In this document: in pieces, positions 47,829 through 60,247 of the stretch
How positions within the stretch are numbered: position 1 is the first letter of the stretch
How the letters are laid out: each line of letters begins with the position of its first letter
Origin: Galeopsis tetrahit
Lineage: Eukaryota; Streptophyta; Magnoliopsida; Lamiales; Lamiaceae
Assembly (NCBI GenBank): GCA_963675135.1
Contig: OY776119.1
Span: 41,291,198 to 41,355,197 of the forward strand
Direction: 5' to 3'
Length of the DNA: 64,000 nucleotides
Notes under the pieces: model-generated
What the model was told of the DNA's origin: nothing
Seen by the model: only the letters and a program-made list of their open reading frames with translations
Database searches by the model: none
Made by a program: the position numbers and the translations under genes

Positions 47829-50800
47829 TCAAAGGTTATCTTTAGGAGGTGGCACCGTCCCATATTGTGCCCACACTCTTTTCTTCAAATCCATGGCCTC
47901 TTGATTAGTTCCCTTGGGTCCTAGCACCATCCTGTTCAACTTCAGGATTTCCAGGAACTCTTGAAGGATTCTTGACTGGTATATGAAGCCTTCTTTCTTG
48001 GGAGGCATATAAATGATTGGTTTTGGGGCTGTGAGTTCAAATCTTTCAATATCAGCAGCTGCAAGAAGTTGCTGGTACAGCTCCCTGTGATAGTCAATCA
48101 TGAACTTGGTAAAAGTGGAGTTTACATCCTCATCATTCCACCTGCCAATGACATAGTAGTCATAGACAAACTCCCTTTTAGCCTCTTCCCAAGTGTCATT
48201 GAGCTGAATTGGGACCCATTTATCCAAGTGAGGATACTTGGTGTCCATTGGGATCAACAACTGTGGCTTCTTCTTCTGGGCTTCTAAAAGTCAGCCCTTC
48301 TCTTATCCCTTGCTCTCTTTGCTTCCTCAATTAGATCCATCTTTTCCTGGGCTCTCAACATAGCCAACTTCTGTTGTGTTTCAGGATCCTTGCCATATCC
48401 TTCAACAAATAGCTTGGATGGATCTAGCACTGTTGTCTTCTTCTTTGGTTCAGGTCCAAAGCCTTCTTCAAATAGCACTTCAACATTTTCAGTAGCTTTG
48501 GGACCTTCAGCAGATTTGGTCTCAAAAGACTTGGCAGATTCAGCATTCTTGATTTCTTCAGTAGTTTTGACCTGTTCAGCAGTTTTGTCCTTTTCAGCAG
48601 CTTTAGCCTTTTTCGAGGAAGGTTTTTCTTCTTTAATCCTGAACTCAAGAGGTAGATCAAGGCTGTTAGGAAAATCTGTAAAAGTTTCAGTTTTCCTCTT
48701 GCTTCCTTTAGCCTTTCTGAGTTGGCCTCTTGTCTGGACTCCTTCAGTGGACTTGTCCAGTCCTGATACTTCTCCTCCTGGCCTCTGCTGAAGCCTTGCT
48801 CTCTCTTCTTGAGCTGATGCCATTGAATTTTTCATAGCTATGGCCAACTGTTCTTCTTCATCAAGCTCTTCCAAGTTCAACACTGCTGCTTCTTTCCCTT
48901 TGGATTCTGGTACTTTCTCCTTACCTTTGCCCTCTCCTATGGCCAAGGTACCTTTTGCCCTTGCTCTTTCCCTTTCCCCCTTTTTTGGCAGCATCAAAAC
49001 ATTGGGGCTTCAACTGACTCATTGTAGTGGCCATCAGGGATTGGGCTTGATTTAGGGACTTCATCTCCTTTAGCAGATATACATTCTCATCATGGATGTT
49101 TTGCATCCTGTTACTGCTCAAGCTTAGAAAAGCTAGAACATGCTTCATTTTCTGCTCAACAATCTCTTCCATGGTTGATTTGAGGGATGCATCAAGATTT
49201 GCCTTCAGGAAGTCAGTAAGATTGGCCACTGCACTTTCAGCAATTTTGGCCATCATTTCTTGGGAAATTTTTTCTAAAGCAGCTTTCACCATTGCTAGCC
49301 TATTCTCTTCAGCTCTCTTCTTCTGAATATCACTTTTCTTTCCTAGTGCTTGCTTGATCACCAGTTTTAGTGTCTTCACATTGTTGTTGTGATTCTCTAT
49401 CATCAGCTTTTGATCTTTCTTCACACCCTTTGTGAAAGATTCCATGCTCTTCTTGGCCTTCTGGACTTCAGTAGAGATGGTCTACAACCCAGACTCTACT
49501 CCACTAATCCTTGCCTCAATTGTGGGCAGCACCACATCTTTAGAGCCAGTGAGCCTCATCTCAACGGATGCCAAGGTTCTACCTTGCTCATCCAAGGCTC
49601 CTGAAGTTTCAGCATAAGCAGTTTAGACTTGATGAGCCAAGGAGTCCAACTTTGCTGATTGTTCACCAAGTATAGCTTGGGCTGAGCTGGAATCCACTTG
49701 AATGTGTGTATCAATGAGAAGATCATTTGCAAATATTTGATCAAAAGAGATACCTGCAATATCAGAAAAATCAAAGGGGTTAGAAAATAAACACTCATCA
49801 TCCTCAGTAATTTTAGCATAAGACTCTGATACATCAGCAGCCTTCTCCTCATTTTCAACTGATTCTTTTCTCCCTTCAATAATAATTTCCTCACACAAAG
49901 GGACAAGCCTCCTCTCCTTAAGGGTTTCCTGAAGTTCAGACTTAACTTCAAGAATAACCTGCCCTTCCTCACTTATTCCACCCTCATTTGGTGGTACACT
50001 CACTATCCTAGTGATAACAACCTCTCTTTCATCTACAACGACTCCATCTGGTTTTTCCACTAAACTTTCCTTTTCAACTCCTTCACTTAAACCTGCAACA
50101 TCTCCACCCTCAACAGGGTTCAAAGATGGTAGTTGTTGGGAGATCACAGTGCTTATATCAGCAGCCATTGAGTTATCCTAAATGATTAAGGGCTGGTCAG
50201 TGTCCAACTCTGCTGACACTGATGAGGCCTTAATCAAACCAGCTTCTAAGATAGGAGCCTCAACATCTGTAAGCTGTGCCTTGGGTCCAGAAGAACCTTC
50301 ATTGGCTGATGCATCTTTGGCTGTGTCACCAGCTCTGGTCAACACTTCTGAAGATACATAACCTTTTCTATGGTAGGTCAAGAGAGGGGTTGAAGGCAGT
50401 TTGGTTTCAGGAGGGTTGGGATGAGAGGGTTTTGGGGGGTTTGAAGGATCATCCTTGCTATCATCATCATTTGAGCTGCTATCAGGGCGTTTGATCCCTT
50501 TAGCCAGTCTCTCCTTCTCTTTAGCAATCTTGGCAGCTACCAACTTTGCAAACACATCCTCATCAGTGAGGAATCTTGTCTTGTTTACACCAGCAAAGTG
50601 TAGTAATCCGCTTTCCTCTATCTGCCACCAATTTGCACCCTTATCTTGGATGACTTGAGTAATCTTCTTGATTGTCTTATCCTTGACTTCTAATAAAGCT
50701 CTCAGGGCATGGAACTGCTCTTGCAATCTTGGAAATTCTGCAAGCTGTGGGTACAAACTGTCCACAGTAGCTTTTGCTCCTCCTCTGAGCATACTTTCAT

Positions 50801-52499
50801 AAGTACACTCCTCCTCATCCTCACTTGATTGAGGACTCTGGGCTATAGGGGAGTTGGTTCTGAGTTCAGGGGATTTGGCTTGAAGAGTGGCTTCAGGAAG
50901 ATTGAATTCAGGGGGGTTGGTCTCAGAAGGGTTGGGTGCAGTAATAGGTTCTTCAGTTGCTTTTGATAGCAATGGATCTGAAGGGACTTTGCTCAGGGGG
51001 GTTGGTTCTAGAAGTTCATGTTCTAAGGCTTTTGAGTACTTGAGCATTGATGAATCAAGTGGAGATAGAAGCCTTGATTCATCCACTGCAATATCAGCCA
51101 GCACATCCATTGGCCCTCTTCGTGCACTCCCTTCTGGAGAATATCTCTTGACAAGGTTCAAAGGGGTGATGGGTTGGTTTTCAGGGGTTTTGTGGGTATC
51201 AAGGGAGTTGGGCTCAAGATGTTGGGTTTCAGGGAGTTTGGACTCAGGAGTTCCAGAACCTTTGGTTCTGCTTTCTGCCCTACTTTCCCTTAAGGAAACT
51301 TGAAGGGTCCTTTGTTCCTGAAGATCCAAAATCTTTTCAGTTGGTTTGACCCTTCTCTTACTAGCCCTGCTACTGCCACTTCCTTCCTCCTCAGGGACAA
51401 CTTTCCTGACCCTTTTATCTCCCTTTTTCTTCTGCCTTACTTCATTGTACTTTTGTCTTAACTCTTCTGAATGATCAGAAGGAACTTGTACTCCTTCTTC
51501 TGCAACCTCATCAACCTCTGTTGATACTCCTGAAGTTTCTTCTGAGGGAAGTTGAGACAACTTCTTTGTTTTGACAGCTCTGACCTTAGTCCTTTTCTTC
51601 AATTTTGGCTTCTCCTCAACCTTTTCTTCAGCAGGTTTGGCCAGAAGCATTCTTCTTTGTTCAGTCTTTTTGCTCAGCTTCCTGAACATTACTTTCTGGG
51701 CTGGGAGAGGCTTTGCAAATGTTTGCATCTCAGTGTAGTGAGCAAACTTCTCAATCAATAGGCTTGCCCTTGTGCAATACCTCAACTTTCTTTCCATCAC
51801 AACCTTGTTGTGAGCCTTCACCTTGAATTTTGCCTTTTTTTTCATCATTTCTGGCAGGATGAACTCCCTCTAGTTAAATTTGATGCCCTTGTCACTGGCA
51901 TCAATTACTGCAGCCATGATTCTTATCCTTAGAGCGCTCACTTGCTCTAAACTCCTAGTGTTACTCAACAAACTCTTGGTTATTACCTCAAACAGATTGA
52001 GGAACTTTGGCTTAAGAGTCCTCTTATGTGGAGTAGATGAGATTGGCCCTGGAACAAGTAGTCATTCCTGAGCAATTTCTTGCTCATGGCCATTCCCATA
52101 AAATTATGGATTCCTTCCTTCTGAAGGCAATCCAAAAGCTGCTTCCACATCCTTTTAAGAGAATTTCACTCTGTTGAATCTCACCTCTTCTTCTCCTTCG
52201 GCTATGTAGGCCAATCTGGTTGTCACTTCACCATCCTCTGGCTTGCCTTTCCATTTGAGGAAGGCAAAGAATTCAGCCATGTATCTTTCAAGGCAAGAGC
52301 TGGGATTCTCTTGCATGAAATTTTGGAGTCAAGCCCTTCTAAGCCATCTCAAGGTGGGAGTGATTTCAGGGTCCTCACTCTCAAATGAAAGGATTGGCTA
52401 AAATGTAAGATTTTTTTTATTGCTGAGATAACCAAAATCAAGATCCAGATCCGTGTTAGACAAATCAACAATCATTTCAGGTCTTGCTTTAGGAGCCAT
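47829..52499 (-). pseudogene. Element B third ORF, about 1,550 codons, broken
   Basis: It starts at the ATG at 52499 (MAPKARPEMIVDLSN). One frame runs to about 48970 with in-frame stops ending at 52398, 52329, 52155, 52104, 52062, 51870, 50178, 49623 and one near 49480. A shifted frame covers 48997-48284 and the original frame resumes at 48260-47829. The N-terminal domain (SCLERYMAEFFAFLKWKG … ALRIRIMAAVID) matches the start of the ORF at 61843-64000, which has FKIRIMAAIID. A long Pro/Ser/Glu-rich middle follows, with repeated 'NPPE' and 'KSPEL' words. Next are coiled coils (KTLKLVIKQAL, MKHVLAFLSLSSNRMQ), a Lys/Ala/Glu-rich stretch and a C-terminal domain with DYYVIGRWNDEDVN. No membrane segment or enzyme motif was seen. 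Function unknown. Confidence 0.72.
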
Positions 52500-52559
52500 T
52501 GATGAAACAATAAGGTTTTTGAGAGAGTTTGAGAAGATGAAAGTCTAGGGTTTCAAAAA

Positions 52560-53194
52560 GAGTTTGAATGCGTGGGGAAGAGATGAGCTTTGTGGGCTTC
52601 TTAAGACTTGTGAATATTCCAAAAGGAATGTATGCTAATGAGTAGGTGAGTCTTAAGGCAATTCAAGGGTTTACAAATGAGGAAATCCAGTTTGAACGAC
52701 CAAGATTGATTTCAGGGGAGTTGGCCAGACTTGATCCAACGGTTATTAACCAATGAAACAGTAGAAAACTGTTTTTATTTAAACGTGGGAAGGAGTTAAT
52801 ATTAGTTAATGGATGGGGGTTTATCAAGGTAGATCATGTCTCAAATTGTTTAATGCAAACAAGAGTTAAATCTTGACATTTAATGAATTGAAAGCGACTT
52901 ATTAGGTAGGGGACAAATTAAATCTTTGAACATGTGATAGCTTTAAGAGGAATGAGACAACCATCGAAATAGGCAATGATTACCCAAAATAGGTGCTTAT
53001 CAGACCAAGATTTGGTTTGATAGCCAAGACAACTTATCTGACCCCACATGGACAAGTGTGTTGAAATATGATGGACAAGTGTCCTGAATTCTTGTGGACA
53101 AGTGTCCTGAGTTTCAATGGACAAGTGTCCTGTTCAATTGAGGTCATCTTTTCTGAATTTCAGTAGACTTGTCCAAGTCTGCTGAACATTACTT
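52560..53194. other. Spacer between RNase H and third ORF of element B
   Basis: This is non-coding. It holds the short tandem array at 53040-53136 and would include the leader of the third ORF if that is separately transcribed. Confidence 0.4.
53040..53136. repeat. Tandem array of 'tggacaagtgtcctga'
   Basis: Four copies of a 24-27-base unit with the core 'ggacaagtgt' are seen. Related words ('gacttgtccaa') continue to about 53240. Confidence 0.75.
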
Positions 53195-55205
53195 TCAGTT
53201 CCCCCTTGATGAGTTAACTCCTTTGGACTTACTTGTCCAACTTCCCTGGATCAAGAAGTCCCAATTCTGCTTATAGTTCCAAGAATCTAGCTTCAGCAAG
53301 TGGCTTTGTCAAAATATCAGCCTTTTGATGATCAGTGTGAATTTTCACCAACTTGATGTCTTTCTTCTCCACATGGTCTCTGATGAAGTGATGCTTGATA
53401 TCCACATGCTTGCATCTTGTGTGCAAGACTGGATTCTGTGATATTGCAATGGCATTGTTGTTGTCACAGAATATTGGCACTTCAGCAGAGTTGACATTTT
53501 AATCTCTTAGTTGTTGTCTCAACCAAAGGATCTGAGCACAACAACTTCCAGCTGCGTTGTTGCTGCAACATACTCAGCTTCAGTGGTGGAAGTAGCCACT
53601 GTGTTTTTCTTCTTTGAGAACCAAGAGATGAGTTTGTTTCCCAAGAATTGACATGTCCCTGAGGTGGACTTTCTGTCAATTCTATAGCCTCCATAGTCAG
53701 CATCTGAGTAGCCAGTTAGCTCAATGTTGTCATCAGCAGGGTACCAAAGGCCTAGATTTTCAGTGCATTTTTACCTCAAGATCCTCTTAGCAGCCTCTAG
53801 ATGGCTTTTCTTAGGATTTGCTTGAAACCTTGCACAAACACCTACTGCAAAGGTGATTTCAGGTCTACTGGCAGTGAGATAGAGGAGTGAACCAATGATT
53901 CCTCTATACTCAGTAGAGTTCGTTGGCACACCACTCTCATCCGGATCCATTTTCCAATTTGTGTTCATAGGGATCCTTATTGGCTTGCTAGTGACACACC
54001 CAAATTTCTTGATCATTTCTTTAGTGTACTTTGCTTAGTTGATGAAGATTCCTTCTTTTGACTGCTTGACTTGTAAGCCCAAGAAGAAGTTCATCATACC
54101 CATCATTGACATCTGAAACTTGTTTTGCATGAACTTTGAGAACTTTTCACAAAGCTTCTCATTGGGGGATCCAAATATGATATCATCAACATATATTTAG
54201 ACAAGCAAGATGTCTTCTCCTTCAGTGATTCTGAAGAGAGTTCTGTCCACAGTTCCTTTGATAAAGCCATGGTCCAATAGGAACTGTGACATTGTATTAT
54301 ACCAAGCTCTTGGAGCTTGCTTGAGTCCATATAGAGCTTTCTTCAATCTGTAGACTTGGTTTCCAATCTCAAAACCAGGTGGTTGCTCTACATAAACTTC
54401 TTCCTTCAAAACAACATTCAAGAAGGTACTATTGACATCCATTTGATACACTTTGAACCTTTTGTGGGCTGCATAGGCTAAGAAAAACCTTATTTCTTCT
54501 AGACTTGCCACAGGTGCAAATGTTTCATCATAGTCAATGCCTTTTGATTGACAGTAGCCTTTGGCCACCAATCTGGCCTTGTTTCTGACTATCACATCAT
54601 TCTCATTCTTTTTGTTCTTGAACACCCACTTGGTTCCAATAACATCTTGATGTGTAGGTCTATCCACCAGTTCCCATACATCATTTCTGGTTAATTGGTT
54701 TAGCTCTTCCTGCATTGCTGTGATCCAATTTGCATCTTTAAGTGCTTCCTCAATGTCACTTGGTTCCTGTTCTGATAGGAAGCAACAAAACAAAGCACTT
54801 TCACCATGAAATATTCTAGTCTTGGCTCCTACACTTGGATCACCAAGTATCAGATTAGTAGGATGGTCAGATAACCAAGTCCTTCTTTTTCTGATCCCTT
54901 CAGTAGAGTTGTCCTCTACTGAGGTTGAGTCATTAGCATCATAAAATTCAGGAAAATCTAATACAGGATCTAATTCAGGATTATATTCAGGGGTATTGTC
55001 CTCAATGTCAGGGACATTGGCATTATCAACATTATTGTTTCCCCCTTGAATATTGGATCCATTAACTACCTCAGCAGAGACTGCTTCTTCATTGGTAGTT
55101 GTTACCTGAGTGTGAACTGGGATTGGGTCATTAAGTTCACCATTTCCTTTAGTGGGGTTTGCCTCAGGAATGTTGCCTTTAGGGTTGTTGTCCAATGCGG
55201 TGTTT
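53195..55205 (-). pseudogene. Element B reverse transcriptase and RNase H, broken
   Basis: The frame from about 55205 has an acidic linker, then WITAMQEELNQLTRNDVWEL, GTKWVFKNKK, KARLVAKGY, DETFAPVASLE, QMDVNSTFLN, and ALYGLKQAPRAWY. The catalytic YVDDIIFGS is preceded by a TAA at about 54197 in a position where a Gln is usual. Further stops follow INxAKYTKEM and before KCTENLGLW. RNase H shows GYSDADYGGY, STTEAEYVA and CDNNNAIAISQNPV, with a frameshift near 53500. It ends …LDKSKGVNSSRGN at 53195. SIRE/Maximus affinity is clear from these words. Confidence 0.87.
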
Positions 55206-55475
55206 TCAGGAGGGTTGGCTTGGACAACATTTTAGGCTCAATCTGGTTGTTCTTTGTGTGATTTCTTCAGTGTCCAGGTTCTTATTCCTGATCTCAGAAG
55301 TAGATTCATCAAACACAACATGAGGCGTTTCTTCCACAATAAGGGTTTTACAGTTGTAAACCTTGAAAGCTCTACTGATTTGGGAATATCCAAGCAATAT
55401 CCCCTCATCAGCTTTGCTGTAAAAGACTTTCAACTGTTCTTTCCCATTGTTGTGAATGAAAAACTTACAACCAAA
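55206..55475 (-). pseudogene. Element B integrase C-terminus, cut by CACTA insertion
   Basis: The minus strand encodes FGCKFFIHNNGKEQLKVF, DEGILLGYSQISRAFKVYN and EETPHVVFDES, the conserved end of copia integrase. The frame stops mid-motif at FGCKF, because the next bases to the right are the terminus of a CACTA element at 55476. A frameshift near 55206 separates it from the RT frame. Confidence 0.85.
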
Positions 55476-55584
55476 CACTACTAGAAAATATCCCATATAG
55501 TCACGCTTTATTAGTGACCCTTATAAGTAAGGGTCACAATATTAGATATCTAATGATGCTTTCATTATAAATTATATGTAGTGA

Positions 55585-55645
55585 CGCGCTCAAGTGGTTA
55601 GAGTTGGGTTTTTTGAATTTGAGGTCGTGGGTTCGATTATCAGGT
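55585..55645 (+). repeat. tRNA-like A-box/B-box segment
   Basis: 'gctcaagtggttagagttgg' (A-box-like) and 'ggttcgattat' (B-box-like, 55630-55640) lie at Pol III promoter spacing. There is no complete cloverleaf. It could be a SINE head or a tRNA-like sequence carried by the CACTA element. Confidence 0.4.
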
Positions 55646-58312
55646 ATGATAGATTTCAATTTTTTTTTCTTTTTTTTTATTTCAATATTTTTTCAGTCCC
55701 GCTCTTTATCTACTTTCTCAGAATCTGTTTTATTTTTTTTTTCTGAGAAGACTTCCTCTATTCTCTTCGATCGATCATCTGCGCCGGAACCCTAATTCTT
55801 CTATTTCATTTTCTTCAGATTTCTCGTCCTTAATCGCATAATTTTTCTTCTGTTCTAGTTGGCACGTTTGTCTAATTTTTTTATTCTTTAAATGATTTGT
55901 TTGGTTTTCAAGGATTTACTCTTTGAATTACCGAAAGGCTTTCGATTATTCACTGCTGGATTCCGACGCCACCGAAGTATTTCAGATTTACATCCTTCAC
56001 CGTTGATGTTGGACGAAACCCCTTTTGAATCGGGTCATTTCTATTTAGAGATTTTTCGGATAGATCATCTGAATAAAAGTTCATTAGTGCCCTTCTTCGT
56101 TTCTTGGAAGGGTAACATACGCAGGTTTTTTTCTCAATTCTTCAAAAATTGATGTATGATTCTGGATTTTTGATAGAGGCGAATGGAGATTCAGACAGGA
56201 AGGTCACAACTCAGATTGGCGCAACTTTTCGACACCTAATTTCAGTTTTTCAAGAATAGAGATGGTCCTTCGGTGGTCGTTTGATTTTTACATTTATGAT
56301 TAAATCATAATTTGGTTAGTTTGTGATATGATTTTAATAATTTGATTCAATTATTTTTTGAGGATACTTTTTTTGTTTAGATCCTCATTCCAGCATCTGG
56401 TACATTTGAGTTTGATTTAAATGACTGTAGGCATAATTACATATTTTGATTCGATACCTTATAGACTTTTCTCGTTGAGTTTGGGTAATTTCCGAAGATT
56501 GTCAATCGATGCTTCATATCTTTGTCACCAATTTGATTGAGTACGTACCTTTTTTCAGGTGATTTTAGCAGACGTGATGAATATATATGAAAAAAATGGT
56601 TTGATTGAGTAATAAAGAGATCCCCTGGATGAACTGCAATCTCTAGGCTCTGGTGAAAATGAGATGACCAAGGATCTTCTTTGTGCATCTTCCTGGTATA
56701 TCTGCAGAAATTCAAATTGTTGTGTGTTTGAGTGTGATTTGTGAATATCATATACATATATAATGAGTTCATTTACCTATCTTCAACATTCTGCTACTTC
56801 TTATTAAATGATGATATGTGGTAGTTGTTTACTTGTTTAGTTTATGCATGAATAGTTCATTTAGTTAAACATTGAGGTTTGATGCCTAGATTCTTCTTTT
56901 TTTCTAAACATTGAGGTTCGATTCCTAGATTCTTCTTTTTTTCTTTGTGCTGATTTAATTTAATTTCATTTTGTAAGGTCACTAATTAATTCTCTTACAT
57001 TATATTAGCTGACTGTGTTCATATTTAATTGAGCATAAACTATAAATTGCCTTTTTTTGTTAGTTGGTTATATTGAAACATGAAGGTGTTTGCTTATATT
57101 GCTGAATGAGTATATCACCCAAGATATTGAGTTTTGTGAGGTCAATATTTACATTGTAGCATGGATCAACATGGGTTAATGTACACTTGTGGTATCTAAG
57201 GTTAAATATCAATATTTGTATCTAACCACACTAATGAAGCTAGTGGAGACTAAATGTCAAGTTCAATAATAGTGACAAATTTTAGAAAGAAGTTCTGGAT
57301 AGTACACATAGTAATGAAGAAACGGTAGTCTACCTAATTGCTAAAAATTTGTTGAAAAAATTTATTATGCTCAAATAATAATTGTATGTGTGGTTAGCTG
57401 CTACACCATCTTATTAATTTAGTCCAGTTTAATTGATTTAAAATTGTTAATTAAAGTATGTTTCTTAATTTTCTTTCATTTGTATTCTGTTGACGTGCAT
57501 GCCTCTGTTCAAATTGGAATTGGTATGAACTAGAACTACCCTTCAATTTATTGTGATTATCCTTTTTTTTTTCCAGCACCAAGACAAGACCAAAAATGAA
57601 AACTTGGAGGGTCATTGATGATGCTTAATCGGGGAAGAGACTAAGAAGAAAATTGATATCGAAAAGGTAAAATTAAATCTTGACTTTCATGATAATATCC
57701 TCTGTCATCAGGTCACAATTAAACCAAATTTAGAAGATTTTCAAGAGCGGCTCAAATCTTTGGAGGTAAAGTTTTCGACAAACCCCTATTACGAGTTCTT
57801 TAGTCAAGAACATGTGTTCATTCGATTGCACTTGTGTAGATATACTAGGGGATACATTATTTCTATACTTAAGATTTGTATCTAGGTGGCTTAACAGAAC
57901 GAGTACACCTTGATATTAAATGCTAATGCCAATGCTGATATGATAATTCGAGTTTTTATTTTGTGTTAGTGCAGCTATCATCTATGTACATTCTTTGTGA
58001 GTCCAATACCAACGTTTGAGAATAATTTTGGTCATTAATGCTTCAAGAGAAACTGGAAACCTTTTTTTGTGAAGTATATATATTGTAATTAACGAGTGTG
58101 TTCCATGTGACTGTGAGATGAGGGTTGAGGTAATTGAACTATATCCTATCATTGTGTCAGATTGAAGTACCGTGGAATTGCAGATTGGGAAATTATTTAT
58201 TGGATTGCACATCTACGATGCTCTCTTTAATCATAACCAGTTCATTAGATTTTCTTTGTCATCTATGCATTAATAAATCTCACTGTGATTTAAGCTTGCA
58301 AATTTTGAAGAT
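55646..58312. other. Interior of the CACTA element, possible captured leader or intron sequence
   Basis: The part at 55690-56170 is T/C-rich with 'gccggaaccctaattcttct', a composition typical of plant 5' UTRs. An 86-codon open frame at 55892-56152 follows without a recognised domain. Positions 56867-56944 hold two tandem copies of a 39-bp unit. Positions 57580-57770 have exon-like composition but no recognisable protein. The rest looks like intron or spacer DNA. Confidence 0.3.
56867..56944. repeat. Tandem duplication of a 39-bp unit
   Basis: 'aaacattgaggttygat' plus 'tcctagattcttctttt' occurs twice in a row with two differences. Confidence 0.85.
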
Positions 58313-60022
58313 TGTTGGTCCCAAAGTTGAGTTAATAATATTGAGTAAGCTAGTGAAAATGTCTAGAGGGGAGGGGTGAATAGACTTTTCAAAAATCTTT
58401 CAATATATCAGAATACACAATGCGGAATAATCAGATTACTAATGAGCCCAATCAAGTTTATACTCAACTTTTATCTAGATCTTTATCTTGGTTAATTCTT
58501 AATGTTCTTGATTAAACAATTCAAACAAATAACAAACAGTAAAGTAAAGAACACAGAATTTTATAGTGGTTCGACAAATGTCTACATCCACTCTCACAAC
58601 TCCAGTTGTGAAGTTTTATTACTCTTCTTGAGCTTCTTGTAGCTTAAAGTCCCAAGATTAAGACTTTGATCTTATCGATTATACCACCAGGTATATCTTC
58701 GATCTACTAGTAATTCTACAAGTAACTAGCACACTTGTTTTACAAAATACAAACTTAAACTTGAAAAGTAAAACTTCTCTGTGAATAGCCTTTGATTCTT
58801 ATCTTCAATTCAGTGGCTCTTCTTTTTCAATCTCCTTCAACTCTGTGAGTTCTTGCTTGTAGACTTGCTCTTTAAATTCTCTAAGATCAGTAATTGTTTC
58901 AGTTGTCTTTAGCAGTAGGAGATCATACAGTATTTATAGAACTTAGTATGACAGTTAGCAGTTTGTGAACTAACTTTCAACTAACTCTAAAACTGTTTTT
59001 GTAACTTCTTCTTGTAACCGACTTTGTAACTTCCTTTTAAGTCAGCATCTCTTCAATAAATCTCCAGTTACACCTTAAATAAGCTTTCCAAACTTATTCT
59101 TCAATTTCACTAAATCAGCACAGTAACTTACTGCTCTGATTTTTACTCTTCGGATTTTACTCTGCTGATTTTTACTCTTCTGATTCAATCAGCACAGTAA
59201 CCAAAAACTGTTCAAAACTTCTCCAGATTTCTTCTAAGCTCTTCTTCAACTCTTCTTTGAAGTCTTCTTATTCTGAAGTAGTCCTCTGAGTCTTCTTAGT
59301 CTTCTGATCTTCATCTAATCTATTTCTAATCTAGTGTTCTGATTTTACTGTTCTGAGCTTTACAATGCTGAATACAAATAGAATACAACTTTACATATAT
59401 AAAACCTATCTATACATCAACTGAACTATATACAGATGAGTATATCTAAGTCCTATACTATAAGCTGTCTATACAATACAAAACATCAGCTTAGTTCCTA
59501 ACAGTTCATATATCAGATCAGTAAATAATAAGATCAGTAACTCATAAGATCAGTAACTCATGTAAGGTCAAAAACTTTTATATAAGATCAGTAAATATCT
59601 AAGATCAGTAAACACTTAAGATCAGTAAATATCTAAGATCAGTAACTTACACATAAGATCAGTAAGCACATCAGATCAGTAAGTACATCAGATCAGTAAC
59701 TCAGATTTTCAAATATCTCATATAAGATCACTAAAAATATTCTCAGTTTCCACACTAAGATCAGTAATCTTATTTCACATAACTCAGTTAAGATCAGTAA
59801 CTTTACTCTTAATATCACTTAATAAGATCAGTAAACTTACTTCAGTTAGCATTAAGATCAGTAATCTCAATTTAAGTTTCTCATCAGATTAGTAAGCTTA
59901 TATTCAGATGACTTAGTTAAGATGACTTAGAACCACATATATCACTAACTTTAAGTTGCTTTTGGCCATCAAAACATACTTTCATCAACTAGAACATTGT
60001 TTATAGGATTCATATCCCAACA
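58313..60022 (-). repeat. 3' LTR of element C
   Basis: On the minus strand it starts TGTTGGGATATGAATCC and ends CTTTGGGACCAACA, 1,710 bp. The part 59500-59900 carries more than twenty copies of 'agatcagtaa'. It belongs to the same broad LTR type as element B (TGTTGGGA…CCAACA). Confidence 0.88.
59500..59900. repeat. Dispersed array of 'agatcagtaa' inside the LTR
   Basis: The decamer or close variants recur about every 15-30 bases through the U3 part of the LTR, without forming a strict tandem repeat. Confidence 0.8.
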
Positions 60023-60036
60023 ATTTCCCCCTTTTT
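60023..60036 (-). promoter_or_regulatory. Polypurine tract of element C
   Basis: AAAAAGGGGGAAAT on the minus strand lies directly next to the 3' LTR, almost the same as in element B. Confidence 0.85.
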
Positions 60037-60247
60037 GATGAAGCCAAAACTACTTAAATGTTAATAAATCAGTAGTTAAGTATGTAGTCTATCATAACAG
60101 TTCATCAATTCAGAATTCCAGATTCATATTCAAATAAGATCAGATATTACAAATAATCACAGAATATGAAACACAAAAATATAGAAATAAAGATTAAGGA
60201 TAGAAATGTTATCTTCTGAGCTTGTCCTTCATCTTCATTCTGCATCT

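Larger units (their letters stand above)
45630..55475 (-). mobile_element. Element B: SIRE-like Ty1/copia retrotransposon, 3' part
   Basis: The 3' LTR (45630-47349) is followed by a polypurine tract, a very long decayed third ORF, RNase H, RT and the C-terminal part of integrase. The coding sequence breaks at 55476 where a CACTA transposon begins. Gag, protease, primer site and 5' LTR are not in the window. It was inserted into a gypsy integrase (target flank TCTTG at 45625-45629 on the left; the other flank is not visible). Many stops show it has been inactive for some time. Confidence 0.87.
55476..58312 (+). mobile_element. CACTA-type transposon, left end only
   Basis: It begins CACTACTAGAAAATATCCCA at 55476, preceded by AAA, and shows subterminal inverted words around 'agtgac' and 'gtcac' (55501-55585). 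The right terminus was not found before the LTR at 58313, and the C/D retrotransposons appear to be inserted inside it. No transposase motifs were recognised. Confidence 0.65.
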
